Below, piece after piece: positions 1 to 9,529 of a stretch of DNA of 64,000 nucleotides. A program made the position numbers and the translations under genes. The stretch is taken from the NCBI GenBank assembly GCA_963721365.1, contig CAVRJE010000023.1, positions 310,001 through 374,000 of the forward strand, in the 5' to 3' direction. The number at the start of each line of letters is the position of its first letter. Position 1 is the first letter of the stretch. This DNA comes from CAIQPS01 sp963721365. Its GTDB lineage: Bacteria; Actinomycetota; Thermoleophilia; RBG-16-64-13. The notes beneath the pieces were generated by a model. That model saw only the letters and a list, made by a program, of their open reading frames with translations. It was not told the DNA's origin and did no database searches.

Positions 1-2078
1 GACGGTACCTCTTTCCGGGCGGGTCCCGTCTGCCCGGGCGTCCGTCCTGCCGCAGCCTCCCGGCGCACGTAGGCGGTACGGGTACCGCCCCGGCTGTCGC
101 CCCGGGGCTCCTTGAGCCGCGCGGGGATCTCGCTCAGGAAGCGGCTGGGAAGCTTGTATCCCGCCGCGCCATGCAGAGTGCGGGAGCGGGCATGTGAGAG
201 ATAGAGGCTGTCTCGGGCGCGCGTGATGCCTACGTAGCAGAGCCTTCGCTCTTCCTCGAGGCGCTGCTCGTCGAGAGACCGTGAGTGAGGGAACAGCCCT
301 TCCTCCATCCCCGTGATGAACACGACGGGGAACTCGAGACCCTTGGCGTTGTGGAGGGTCATGAGAGTGACCAGAGGCTCGCTTTGCTCCAGGCTGTCGA
401 CATCGGCGTAAAGGCTTATCTCCTGCAGGAAGTCGGCGAGAGTCCCCTCGGGATTCAGGCGGTCGAACTCCTGCGCCACCCCGACGAACTCCTCCAGGTT
501 CTCCAGCCGGCCTTCGGCCTCCAGCGTCCTTTCAGCCTTCAGGGTCGTCGCAAGACCGCTTTCGTCCAGTATCAGACGGACCATCGCCGCCACCTTGCCC
601 GATGTGGCTTCCCAGCGGACGAAGTCTTCGCCCAGCTTGCGGGACGCGTTCACGGCGGACCCTGTCAGCCCGCTCGCCTCTCCCGCGTGAACGAGAGAGT
701 CCCGAAGGGACATGCCATTCTCTTGGGCGTAGCTCTGAAGACGGCCGAGAGCAATGTCGCCCAGGCCCCGGCGCGGGGTATTGACGATCCGGAGCAGGGA
801 GATATCGTCTGACGGATTCAGCGCGACTCGGAGGTACGCGAGAAGATCCTTGATCTCCGCGCGCTGGTAGAACTTCGTGCCGCCGATGACGCGATAGGCC
901 ACCCCCTGGCGAACGAGCATGTCCTCGAGCACGCGAGACTGCGCGTTGACACGGTAGAAGACCGCCACCTCAGACGCGGGTCGCGTCCTCAGCACCTTGA
1001 CGATCTCGTCGCAGACGAACCGGGCCTCCTCATGCTCGTCGCAGCACTCGAACACCACCAATGGCCCCCCCTCGCCCCTCTCCGTCCAGAGGTTCTTGGG
1101 TTTTCGGCCCCGGTTATGTCCAACGAGCGCGTTGGCTGCCTCCAGGATAGTGGTGACGGAGCGGTAGTTCTGCTCCAGCTTGACGACCTTGGCTTCGGGG
1201 AAATCGTCCTCGAAGCTCAGGATGTTCCGGATGTCCGCTCCCCGCCAGGAGTACACCGATTGGTCGTCATCGCCGACGACCGTGACCTGCCGGTGCTCCT
1301 CGGTGAGAAGCTTGACCAGCATGTACTGCGCCCGGTTGGTGTCCTGATACTCATCCACCAGAACATGGCGGAAGAGGTCCCGGTAGTAGGCCAGCCTTTC
1401 GGGGAAGAGCCTCAGAATATCGACCATGCGCATGAGAAGGTCGTCGAAGTCCAAGGCGTTGGTCTCGAGCAAGCGAGCCTGGTAGCGCCGGTAGACGGCC
1501 GCCGTGACGTCGTGGAAGCCGGACGCGCCGTAGTCGTCTCCCCCGGCCTCGTACCGGTCCCCACCGGTCACGCCGCCCCGGGCGAAGTCGTCCACGTCGA
1601 CCAGCTTGTTCTTGGCGTCGGAGATGACGCTCTGCAAAGCCTTGGGCGGGTACCTCTTGCTATCCAGCCTCAGGTCGTCGATGCAGTGCCGCACGAGACG
1701 GACGGAGTCATCTTCGTCGTAGATGCTGAAGTTGGCCCGATAGCCGAGGAGGGCGGCGTCCTGCCGCAGCATCCGGGCGCACGCGGAATGAAAAGTGGAC
1801 ACCCAGGTCCAACGAGACGAAGCCCCGAGGAGCCGGGCGACCCGCTCCTTCATCTCCCCGGCGGCCTTATTGGTGAAGGTGATGGCCAGGGACTGGTGCG
1901 GCCTGACCTGGCCGCTCTCGATCAGATAGGCGAGCCGGTAGGTGAGGACCCGGGTCTTTCCGGAGCCCGCGCCCGCGAGAACCAGCAGCGGGCCCGGCGG
2001 GTGAAAGACGGCCTCTTGCTGGCGCTCGTTGAGGTCTTGTGCGAGACGGGCGCGGAGGTCAGACGTCGGGTACGCCAT
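1..2078 (-). CDS. pcrA: ATP-dependent DNA helicase PcrA/UvrD (5' part, runs off window)
   Basis: SF1A 3'-5' DNA helicase used in nucleotide-excision repair and in clearing stalled forks. The reading frame is open from ATG at 2078 to the window edge without a shift; about 690 residues are visible. Visible motifs in order: Q-motif region LNERQQEAV, Walker A LAGAGSGKTRVL, motif Ia ITFTNKAAGEM, Walker B VDEYQDTN, motif III VVGDDDQSVYSWRGAD, motif IV QNYRS, motif V TLMTLHNAKGLEFP and motif VI CYVGITRAR. This order is diagnostic of PcrA/UvrD. The C-terminal tail that binds RNA polymerase lies outside the window. The start overlaps the cysE stop by 20 nt, so the gene is the downstream member of the cysE-larE run. 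The family call is secure; the choice between PcrA and UvrD is nomenclature. Confidence 0.95.
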   Translation of the reverse strand, partial: MAYPTSDLRARLAQDLNERQQEAVFHPPGPLLVLAGAGSGKTRVLTYRLAYLIESGQVRPHQSLAITFTNKAAGEMKERVARLLGASSRWTWVSTFHSACARMLRQDAALLGYRANFSIYDEDDSVRLVRHCIDDLRLDSKRYPPKALQSVISDAKNKLVDVDDFARGGVTGGDRYEAGGDDYGASGFHDVTAAVYRRYQARLLETNALDFDDLLMRMVDILRLFPERLAYYRDLFRHVLVDEYQDTNRAQYMLVKLLTEEHRQVTVVGDDDQSVYSWRGADIRNILSFEDDFPEAKVVKLEQNYRSVTTILEAANALVGHNRGRKPKNLWTERGEGGPLVVFECCDEHEEARFVCDEIVKVLRTRPASEVAVFYRVNAQSRVLEDMLVRQGVAYRVIGGTKFYQRAEIKDLLAYLRVALNPSDDISLLRIVNTPRRGLGDIALGRLQSYAQENGMSLRDSLVHAGEASGLTGSAVNASRKLGEDFVRWEATSGKVAAMVRLILDESGLATTLKAERTLEAEGRLENLEEFVGVAQEFDRLNPEGTLADFLQEISLYADVDSLEQSEPLVTLMTLHNAKGLEFPVVFITGMEEGLFPHSRSLDEQRLEEERRLCYVGITRARDSLYLSHARSRTLHGAAGYKLPSRFLSEIPARLKEPRGDSRGGTRTAYVRREAAAGRTPGQTGPARKEVP

Positions 2079-2952
2079 CAAGTCTCACGGGGTCGCACGC
2101 GACCTCCGCAGCCGGCAGGGGCCGGGGAGGGTGCGGGATAGCTCTGTGAGCGCCGGGAGAATCGCCCTCGGACCCCGTCCCCGATGCCGCGGTCATTCCG
2201 CGGACCTCCTCCAGCTCATTCTCGAGTTGTACCACCCGGCGCACGAGACACCTCATCGCCTCGGCGACCGGGTCGGGAAGATGGGTGTAGTCGATATCGG
2301 GGATGCCCACTCGCGTCCCATCCATGATGACCGGTCGGCCCGGGTTACCTACCACCGTGGTGTTCGACGGCACGTTCTGGACTACCACGCTGCCGGCGCC
2401 CACCCGCACGTTGTCGCCGACGGTGATGGAGCCAAGCAGCAAGGAGCCCGCCCCGATCACCACGTTGTCCCCCACGGTGGGATGCCGCTTGCCCGTCTCC
2501 TTGCCGGTTCCACCGAGGGTGACACCCTGATAGATGGTGACGTTCTGGCCGACCTCGGCGGTCTCGCCTATGACGACTCCCGCCCCGTGATCGATGAACA
2601 ATCCTTCACCGAGAGTGGCTCCCGGGTGGATCTCGATACCGGTCAGAAGACGTCCGACCTGAGAAACCAGGCGGGGAGCCAGAGGCACCTCGCGACGCCA
2701 GAGGGCGCTGGCCGCGCGGTGGAACCACAGAGCGTGGAGACCCGGGTAGCAGGTGAGGATCTCAATGTCGCTGCGCGCGGCCGGGTCTCGCTGCCGTATC
2801 GCCTGCATGTCGTGCGACATGGTGCCGGTCAATTCCCTGCCTGCCTCGGAAGCCCGAGAATACGCCTGGGCCGCATTGGCCAGGGCGCTGCGCGCGGCGA
2901 ACCGACAGACCCCACCGGCCTCGTTGACGATGTTGGCGCGCAGATCTCTCAC
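2059..2952 (-). CDS. cysE: Serine O-acetyltransferase
   Basis: Transfers acetyl from acetyl-CoA to L-serine, the committed step of cysteine synthesis. The core is a left-handed beta-helix of hexapeptide repeats, with CysE/EpsC hallmarks RDPAARS, CYPGLHALWFHR, IHPGATLGEG, FIDHGAGVVIGETAEVG, GVTLGG and GKRHPTVGDNVVIGAGS (catalytic His and Asp in the HG and DHG elements). The listed start is a GTG overlapping the larE stop as GTGA, with a GGAGG-like site just upstream (297 aa). The family more usually begins near the internal ATG at 2820 (MSHDMQAI, 253 aa), so residues 1-44 may be a lineage-specific helical extension. The last ~45 residues are Pro/Gly-rich and divergent. A cysteine-supply gene beside larE and an E1-like sulfur-activation enzyme makes a plausible sulfur neighbourhood. 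Confidence 0.93.
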   Translation of the reverse strand: MRDLRANIVNEAGGVCRFAARSALANAAQAYSRASEAGRELTGTMSHDMQAIRQRDPAARSDIEILTCYPGLHALWFHRAASALWRREVPLAPRLVSQVGRLLTGIEIHPGATLGEGLFIDHGAGVVIGETAEVGQNVTIYQGVTLGGTGKETGKRHPTVGDNVVIGAGSLLLGSITVGDNVRVGAGSVVVQNVPSNTTVVGNPGRPVIMDGTRVGIPDIDYTHLPDPVAEAMRCLVRRVVQLENELEEVRGMTAASGTGSEGDSPGAHRAIPHPPRPLPAAEVACDPVRLDGVPDV

Positions 2953-3806
2953 TCACCCTCCTCGTCCTCTGCCTCGGGCAGCACCTCGTTCAGACTGCCG
3001 CTCCTGAAGCCTTGAAGATCCAGCGCGATATAGCAGTATCCGAGTCCGCGCAGGTGGTCTACGATAGCACGCCTGACCCGCGCGTCGGCGGCCCGGGGGA
3101 TGTCATGCTCGCTCACCTCTACCCGGGCGACGGTGCCGTGATGGCGCACCCGGACCGGTCCGAATCCGAGGCCCCTCAGATACCTCTCCCCCGCGCCGAC
3201 CATGCGCAGGCCCTCGGCCGTGATGGTCTGCCCGTAGGGGAAGCGCGAAGCGAGACACGGCGACGCGGGCAGATCCCAATTCGGCAGTCCCAGCGTCCGG
3301 GCCAGGCTGCGCACGTCGTCCTTCTTGAACCCCGCCGCCAGCAGCGGGCTGACGATCCCCATGTCGGCCGCCGCCTGCATGCCGGGACGGTAGTCCCCGC
3401 GGTCGTCCACATTGGCTCCATCGACGATGGTCTTCATCCCTTCGGATCTCGCCACCGCGATCAGCTGCTCGTAGATCGCGCGGCGGCAGAGGTAGCACCG
3501 TTCGGGCGGATTGGCTGCGAAGCCGGGAAGACCAAGCTGATCCATGGGGACGACGAGGTGGCGCGCCCCAAGCCGCGCGGCCGTTTCGCGGGCCGCGGCC
3601 GACTCCTCCTCGGTGTGCACATCACCGTGGACCGTCACCGCCAGCACCTGCTCCGGACCGAGTTCGTCGAGCGCCACCCTCAGCAGCAGCGTGGAATCGA
3701 CCCCGCCGGAGAAAGCGACCAGCACCGGCGCTGCCTCCCGGAGGACTTTTCGGAGCTCAGCCTCGGCGGCAGCCAGGTCGCCGGACACGCCGGTATCCGT
3801 AGTCAT
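2949..3806 (-). CDS. larE: LarE-type ATP-dependent sulfur transferase
   Basis: PP-loop (N-type ATP pyrophosphatase) protein of the LarE family, which sulfurises the pyridinium dicarboxylate precursor of the nickel-pincer cofactor of lactate racemase. About 285 aa from ATG 3806, five bases after the moeB-like stop. Visible: PP-loop AFSGGVDSTLLLRVA (about residues 26-40), NPPERCYLCRRAIY, VDGANVDDRGDYRPG, SPCLASRFPYG, and the C-terminal RVRHHGTVARVEV segment. Three cysteines (C-x2-C plus the Cys of the SPCLASR motif, the position used as sacrificial sulfur donor in Lactobacillus) match the subset of LarE proteins reported to bind a [4Fe-4S] cluster; cluster binding here is inference. No larA, larB or larC is visible, so the physiological substrate is open. 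Confidence 0.88.
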   Translation of the reverse strand: MTTDTGVSGDLAAAEAELRKVLREAAPVLVAFSGGVDSTLLLRVALDELGPEQVLAVTVHGDVHTEEESAAARETAARLGARHLVVPMDQLGLPGFAANPPERCYLCRRAIYEQLIAVARSEGMKTIVDGANVDDRGDYRPGMQAAADMGIVSPLLAAGFKKDDVRSLARTLGLPNWDLPASPCLASRFPYGQTITAEGLRMVGAGERYLRGLGFGPVRVRHHGTVARVEVSEHDIPRAADARVRRAIVDHLRGLGYCYIALDLQGFRSGSLNEVLPEAEDEEGE

Positions 3807-3811
3807 CGCCT

Positions 3812-4563
3812 TCACGCTCCGCAGCAAGGACAGGTGGGATCGCGCGGCACGAGGAGCCGCTCGAAGGTGAGGTCCCATACGTCGACCAGCAGCAGATGGC
3901 GGCTTCGCGCCTCCGGGTCGACCACCAGCTTCACGACCTCGTTCGCCTCGACGCTCGCAATGAGGGCCACGATCGTGTTGAGCACTCCGGCCACATCGGC
4001 GGTAGGAGAGTGCTCGCGGCTGGGAAGGTCGCGTACGAAACAGCGAAGGCAGGGTCCGCCGCCGGGAACAACGGTCATCGACATGCCACTCGATCCGATG
4101 ACACCGCCATAGACCCAGGGGATCTTGTGTCTGACCGCGTGCTCGTTGATGACGAACCGCGTCGGGAAATTGTCGGTGCCGTCGACCAGAATGTGGAGAT
4201 CCTCGGCAAAGGTGACGATCGTGTCCGCGTCGATCGTGCTCCACGACAGGTTCGACCGTCACCTGGCTGTTGACCTCCCGGAGGTGAGCGGCGGCCGCTT
4301 CGGCCTTGGGAACCCGCAGCGCGACGTCCTGCTCGGTGAACAAGACCTGCCGGTGCAGGTTGTGGATCTCCGGATAATCCCTGTCGGCGATGCGCAGCAA
4401 CCCCACGCCGGCCCTCACAAGGTTGTTGGCGATGGCGGACCCGAGAGCGCCGCAGCCGATCAGGCCCACCTTGGCGCTCTGTAACCGTTCCTGGCCTGCC
4501 CGCTCCGATATGGGGCACAAGCATCTGCCGGCTGTAGCGAAAGAAGCGATCTTCCTCGGCCAT
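3812..4563 (-). CDS. ThiF/MoeB-family E1-like adenylyltransferase (two frameshifts)
   Basis: Enzymes of this family adenylate the C-terminal Gly-Gly of a small sulfur carrier (MoaD, ThiS) for thiocarboxylate formation. The reconstructed protein is about 250 aa: RFFRYSRQMLVPHIG, nucleotide-binding VGLIGCGALGSAIANNL, NLHRQVLFTEQDVG-like segment, DGTDNFPTRFVINEHAV, VYGGVIGSSGM, and two zinc Cys pairs (PCLRC and CPCC). The reading frame changes near 4510 (probably one extra base) and near 4245, and continues with family sequence each time, so a sequencing indel is likelier than decay. It starts by a TGATG overlap with the upstream unknown gene and precedes larE by 5 nt. No MoaD/ThiS partner is visible, so MoeB and ThiF cannot be told apart. 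Confidence 0.85.
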
Positions 4564-4967
4564 CAGCCGTCTCCGGCCATGGGGAGCCCCTTCCAGACAG
4601 GTTCACCCGCGTTCACGTCCGGCTTGCTGAAAGCAGCGGCGAGAGCCTGCTGCTTGTCGGGAGCATAGAGACGCACGAGCCTAGTGAAGCGATCGCCGGA
4701 CCTGAGCAGTGTGAGGCCGGGCACGCCGAGGACGACGCCGCCCTTGGACCCCGCGAACACCAGCGCCAGCGCCACGGCCGCGCCGTCTTGCTCGCAGCAA
4801 AGCCGGGGCAACCGCCGAGAAGAGCCTGCGCGCTGCCCGGCGAGGTCGGGGCCGTCGAACCGGCCGGGGCGGTCGTCGCCGAGGTGGACGATGCCACGGT
4901 CGCGGCCAGAGGACGTGCCGGGCACTCCGCCTTCCGTCTGGGTAGGTGAGCCGCCGGCGTCGGTCAC
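4563..4967 (-). CDS. Uncharacterised protein between nadD and the E1-like enzyme
   Basis: About 134 aa. It starts at a GTG that overlaps the nadD stop (GTGA) and ends in a TGATG overlap with the E1-like gene, so it is translationally coupled on both sides. The N-terminal ~50 residues are Gly/Thr/Arg-rich and look disordered. The C-terminal half is more protein-like: a CCEQDG segment, a small hydrophobic stretch AVALALVFAGSKGG, then LTLLRSGDRFTRLVRLYAPDKQQALAAAF. I do not recognise the family. An undetected frameshift in the first half is possible given the state of the neighbours. The coding assignment rests on the overlaps and frame openness only. Confidence 0.55.
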   Translation of the reverse strand: MTDAGGSPTQTEGGVPGTSSGRDRGIVHLGDDRPGRFDGPDLAGQRAGSSRRLPRLCCEQDGAAVALALVFAGSKGGVVLGVPGLTLLRSGDRFTRLVRLYAPDKQQALAAAFSKPDVNAGEPVWKGLPMAGDG

Positions 4968-5638
4968 GTCTGGTCCGGCGAGCAATACTCGCCGGTCTTG
5001 TCGATCAGGTCGCAGACCGCGTCGGGGACGAGATAGCGCACGGGAAGACCCGCTGCCAGCCTCTCTCGGATCATGCTCGAAGAGATATCCAATCCCGGGA
5101 CCTCCATGACCTGCACCCGGGCTTCGGGTCCCGGTCCCACGACTTCCGGACCCAGCGAAGCCAGCGCGGCGGAAAGCCGGGAAAGGTCGAAGCCGGGACG
5201 GGTGGCCGCTATGAGCGTGCACAGCTCGAGCACGCCCGGCGGGTCCTTCCAGGTAAGGATATCGAGGACGGCATCGGCCCCCGTGACGAAGAACAACCGG
5301 GCATCGGGCGCCAGGTGGGCGGCGAGATACTCGAGTGTGTCGACCGTGTAGCCCACTCCCGGCCGGTCGATCTCCAGGCGGGAGACCGAGAACTTGGGGT
5401 GCGAAGCGGTGGCCACTGCCACCATGAGATAGCGGAACTCAGCCGGGGCCAGCCGGCGCTTCTTGTGCGGGGGGCGTCCGGAGGGCATGAAGATCACTTC
5501 GTCCAGATGGAACTGCAGCAGGGCCTCCTGCGCTGTGACCAGGTGGGCGATATGGATAGGGTCGAAGGCCCCTCCCATGATCCCCAGGCGCAGGCTGGTC
5601 CGCGTGCTCAGACGGGTGATGGGGTCGGCCTGGTCCAC
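4964..5638 (-). CDS. nadD: Nicotinate-nucleotide adenylyltransferase
   Basis: Forms deamido-NAD from nicotinate mononucleotide and ATP in NAD biosynthesis. 224 aa with an intact frame. The nucleotidyltransferase motif GGAFDPIHIAHL (HIAH variant of HxGH) begins near residue 22, followed by EVIFMPSGRPPHKK, GVGYTVDTL, FFVTGADAVLDI and the C-terminal ISSSMIRERL signature. The start is GTG at 5638 with GGAGG about 7 nt upstream. It lies downstream of proB-proA, an arrangement common in Gram-positive genomes (obgE-proB-proA-nadD), although rsfS, which usually follows nadD, is replaced here by an unknown ORF. Confidence 0.96.
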   Translation of the reverse strand: MDQADPITRLSTRTSLRLGIMGGAFDPIHIAHLVTAQEALLQFHLDEVIFMPSGRPPHKKRRLAPAEFRYLMVAVATASHPKFSVSRLEIDRPGVGYTVDTLEYLAAHLAPDARLFFVTGADAVLDILTWKDPPGVLELCTLIAATRPGFDLSRLSAALASLGPEVVGPGPEARVQVMEVPGLDISSSMIRERLAAGLPVRYLVPDAVCDLIDKTGEYCSPDQT

Positions 5639-5671
5639 TCGTGTCCTCCGTCTACCTCCAGCCGGCCGGCG

Positions 5672-6924
5672 TCAGCGGACGTGCCCTTGCCCGGTCACCA
5701 CATACTTGACCGAGGTCAGCTCCTTGAGGGCCAGCGGACCCCGCGCGTGCAGCTTCTGAGTGGAGATGCCGATCTCGGCCCCGAGGCCGAACACCCCGCC
5801 GTCGGTGAACCGGGTGGAAGCGTTGACATAGATGACGGCCGCGTCGACGGCTCGAGCGAAGCGGCGCGCGGCGTCCAGGTCCCGGGTGACGATAGCCTCT
5901 GAGTGGCCGGTGCCGTAGCGGGCGATGTGCTCCACTGCCTCGTCCAGACTCGCTACCACCTTGATGGCCATCTGCAGGTCGAGGAACTCCGTCGCGTAGT
6001 GCTCTTCTGTGGCGTTGACAAGCGGGGCCAGGGTGTCGCCGGCCAGCGCGCGGGTGGGAGCGTCGACGTAGAGCTTGACCTCGCGCTCCTGCAGACCCTT
6101 CGTGACGGCGGCCATGAAGTCGGGCGCAACGGCTTGATGCACCAGCAGGGTCTCGGCGGCGTTGCACACTCCGGGCCGCTGGCACTTCGCGTTGATGGTG
6201 ATGTCCAGGGCCTGCTTGAGATCGGCCGTCTCGTCCACGTATACATGGCAGTTGCCACCCGCCGCGTAGATGACCGGCACCTTGGAGTGCTCGAGCAGGA
6301 AGTCCTTCAGCGCTTCGCCGCCCCGGGGTATGACGAGATCGACCTGGTCTCTCAGTTGCAGGAGGTCGATGAGGGAGTTGCGGTCCTTGTCGGCACGAAC
6401 TGGATGGACTCGCGCGGAAGCCCGGCTTCCATAGCCGCTCCGGTGATGACTTCGGCCAGGATGCGATTCGAGCGGTAGGCGTCGCTGCCGCCCCGCAGGA
6501 TCACCGCGTTCCCCGTCTTGAGGCAGAGTGCCGCCGCGTCGACGGTCACGTTCGGCCGCGCCTCATACACGACCGCGATGACCCCGAAGGGCACCCGCAC
6601 CCGCTCGATCTCGAGACCCTCCGCCGTCCGCCACCCGGCGACGATCTCTCCTACCGGGTCGGGCAGGGCGGCGATATCCCGCAGACTGCGGGCTATCCCG
6701 CGCAGGCGCTCCTCGTCGAGAAGCAGGCGGTCGATGAGAGCCGGTGAGAGGCCCTTCTTGCGCCCTTCTGCGACGTCTTCGGCGTTCTCCACCAGTATCT
6801 CGGCCGACCGGCGCTGGAGCGCCTCGGCCATCTCGATGAGGGCCCGATTCTTCTCGGCCGCGGTGAGGAGCGCCAGCCGTCGCGATGCTTTCTTCGCCGC
6901 TTGCGCCAGTTCCGTCGTCTTCAA
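5672..6924 (-). CDS. proA: Glutamate-5-semialdehyde dehydrogenase (one frameshift)
   Basis: Reduces gamma-glutamyl phosphate to glutamate semialdehyde in proline synthesis. The rebuilt protein is about 417 aa. It starts TTG at 6924 preceded by GGAGGG at 5-nt spacing, 16 nt after the proB stop. Motifs: GVIAVVYEARPNVTVDAA, LCLKTGNAVILRGGSDA, IPRGGEAL-like segment, the catalytic-Cys region AKCQRPGVCNAAETLL, and RFTDGGVFGLGAEIGIS near the end. The frame is lost near 6395 (VPDKDRN reads as VPTRTAT), which fits one missing C in a short C run, and the rest of the enzyme continues from there. With proB it forms the standard two-gene proline unit. Confidence 0.93.
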
Positions 6925-6940
6925 GTGCCCTCCTGGTCCC

Positions 6941-8055
6941 CTAGCAAACCAGCACCAGATAGTCCCTGTGGATGGCCTCGGGCGATGCTTCGGGAAGCAT
7001 CTCGGCCACACGGGTGCTCTGGAGCCCCTTGATCCTGTCCAGTTCTTCTCTGGAGTAGCTGACCAGCCCTTTGCCCAGTTCCACGCCGTCCGCTGTCGAC
7101 CACCATGACGGCATCTCCCGCCACAAAGTCTCCCTCCACCGCCGTGACCCCCACCGGCAGCAGGCTGCCCTTGCCGCGCAGAGCCAGGGCCGCACCGGCG
7201 TCGACGATCACCTTGCCGCTCGCCGGCTTGCCGTAGAGCAGCCACAGCTTGTAGTCTGGCAGACCGAGCGGACGGGGCGGAAAGCGGGTGCCGACGTCCT
7301 CGCCGGCCAGGCTCGCGGTGAGGACACCCGGGCGCGTCCCCCGGGCGATGACCGTCTCCACTCCCCCGCTCGTGGCGATCCGGGCGCTGTTGACCTTGCT
7401 CCCCATGCCCCCGCGCCCCAGCGCGCTGATGGCGCCGATCTGCACGCACTCGAGATCGTTCAGATCCTCGACCGTGGTGATGAGCCGGGCATCGGCGTCC
7501 TCGCGCGGGTCGGCCGTGTACAGACCGTCGGTGTCGGTCAGGAGGACGAGAAGGTCGGCCTTGACAAGCAGGGCCACCTGCGCCGCCAGGGCGTCGTTGT
7601 CGCCGAAGCACAGCTCGTCGGTGGAGGTGGTGTCGTTCTCGTTGATGATCGGCACGACCTTCCACTCCAGCAGGCGCTTGAGGGTGTTCCGGGCGTTGAG
7701 ATACTGCGTCCGGGCCGCCACATCGAACGCGGTGAGGAGCACCTGGGCGGTCACCACGTTCTCGTGGGCGAAGAGCTCGGTGTAGGTGCGGAGGAGATGT
7801 CCCTGGCCTACGGCCGCCGCCGCCTGCAGGTCGACCACCGCGGTAGGCCGGCGCTTGCGGCGCAGGACGCCCATGCCCGGATGAGACCGCGCCGGACGAG
7901 ACCAGCAGCACGCGATGGCCGGCGGCGTGCAGCTCGCATACCTCCGCGACCAGGCCGGCCACCGGAGCCAGGCGGAACGTCCCCCGCTCGGTGGTCAGCG
8001 TGGTGGAGCCGATCTTGACGACGATCGTCTTCGGCTCGCGTCTCTTGCTCGTCAC
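6941..8055 (-). CDS. proB: Glutamate 5-kinase (two frameshifts)
   Basis: Phosphorylates glutamate for proline synthesis. About 370 aa from GTG 8055. The N-terminal amino-acid kinase fold shows TIVVKIGSTTLT, VLLVSSGAVSSG, VVPIINENDTTSTDEL, GDNDALAAQVA, LLTDTDGLYTADPR and GGMGSKVNSARIA. A C-terminal PUA domain follows (KGSLLPVGVTAVEGDF, VMVVDS). The shift near 7886 is a single extra base between SSG and MGVLRRKRRP; the second, near 7087, is one extra base after VVDS. Both ends are family-typical, so the gene is probably intact in the organism. Confidence 0.92.
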
Positions 8056-8068
8056 CGCTTTCCCATCA

Positions 8069-9482
8069 CTACTGGAACTCGAACGTATAGCCCTCGATGT
8101 CCACTTCGTCTCCGGGCTGAGCCCCGCGCGCCCTGAGTGCAGCGTACACCCCCAGCCGGTCGAGCCGCTCGGCGAGGTACTGTATAGCTTCTTCGTTGTC
8201 GAGGTCAAACCTGCTAACCAGACGCCGGACGGCCTTGCCTTTGACCACGAATCCGGCCTCGTCGCGGCTCACGACGAAGCTCCGGGCGCCGGTCGGCGCC
8301 GGTCGGTAGGTGACGTGGCCTCCCTCGGCGTGCCCCTCCACGGCCGCAGGCCCGCGCGCCGCCCCTTCTGCCGGCTCGGCGCCGGGCGACTCCGGCGCCG
8401 TCAACCGCATGATCAGCGGCCCCACCCAGGCGAGCAATGCGCTGAGCCCCGCGCCCGTGACGGCCGATACCGGCCGCACCAGACGGGCGGAGGAGGCAGC
8501 TCGCCGTCCACCTCGTACGTGAAGGCCGGGTGGCCTTCGCGCCGCAAGCCGATCCACCTCGGCGACGAATACGTCCTCCCACTCCCTGACGGTCTCCGGA
8601 GGGACCGCGTCGATCTTGTTGAGCACGATGATCTGCGGCTTGCCGGCGAGGTCGGCCGCATGGGCGTCCAGTTCCCCGAGGATGGTGCGGAATCCCTCGA
8701 GCGGCTCCACGCCGTAGTATCCGGTGATGTCGACGACGTGCAGGAGCAGCTGACATCGTTCGAGATGGGCCAGGAACTCGTGGCCCAGGCCCACCCCCTC
8801 GCTTGCTCCCTCCAGCAATCCGGGCACGTCGGCCAGCGTAAAGACATCCCCTTCGCCGGTCCAGTCGACCACGCCCAGCATGGGCTCGAGAGTCGTGAAG
8901 GGGTAGTCCGCCACCTTCGGCTTGGCGTTGGAGAGCCGCCGTAGCAGCGAGGACTTGCCGGCGTTGGGCAGGCCGGCGAGACCGGCGTCGGCTATGAGCC
9001 GGAGGGACAGGCGCATCCAGTAAGCTCTCGCCCTCTTCGCCCAGCTCGGCGAAATGAGGAGCCTGGCGAACGGAGTTGACGAAACGGGAGTTGCCCCGGC
9101 CCCCGGCGCCACCTCGGGAGAGAAGCACCCGCTGACCCGGGCGAGTGACGTCGGCGACCAGTTCGTCTTCGTCCTCGACAGTGCCGCAGACCCGCCAGAG
9201 CTGAGTGCCAAGCGGGACCCGGATGACCACGTCCTCACCGTCGGCGCCGTGCCTGCGCGCGCCGGACCCCGCTTCGCCGAAGCCGGCCTTGTAGTGCACC
9301 TTGAAGGTAAAGGGCTGTAGGTCGCGGAGTTGAGGATCGCCCACGACGATGACGTCGCCGCCCCGGCCCCCGTCGCCGCCGTCCGGCCCGCCGCGAGGGA
9401 CGTGCATCTCTCTGCGAAAAGAAACGCAGCCGTTCCCGCCGTTCCCGGCCGCCACGTGGATCTTTGCCTGATCGAAGAACAT
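8069..9482 (-). CDS. obgE: GTPase Obg/CgtA (frameshifts)
   Basis: Essential GTPase in 50S ribosome assembly and stress signalling. About 470 aa. Domain order: Gly-rich Obg fold (FFDQAKIHVAAGNGGNGC, GGPDGGDGGRGGDV, RGGAGGRGNSRF), G domain with P-loop AGLPNAGKSSLLRRL, G3 DVPGLLEGA and G4 LNKIDA, and a C-terminal OCT domain (FVVKGKAVRRLVSRFDLDN). The OCT domain is the form found in actinobacteria and firmicutes. The frame changes near 9018 (one extra T in GAGAGCTTAC). A pair of compensating shifts near 8470-8540 garbles about 20 residues before RPVSAVTG. It lies upstream of proB, downstream of rpmA. Confidence 0.94.
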
Positions 9483-9529
9483 GGACGGAGCCGAGGGGTG
9501 CGAGCCCGGCCGCGAAAGGGTGCGGGCCG

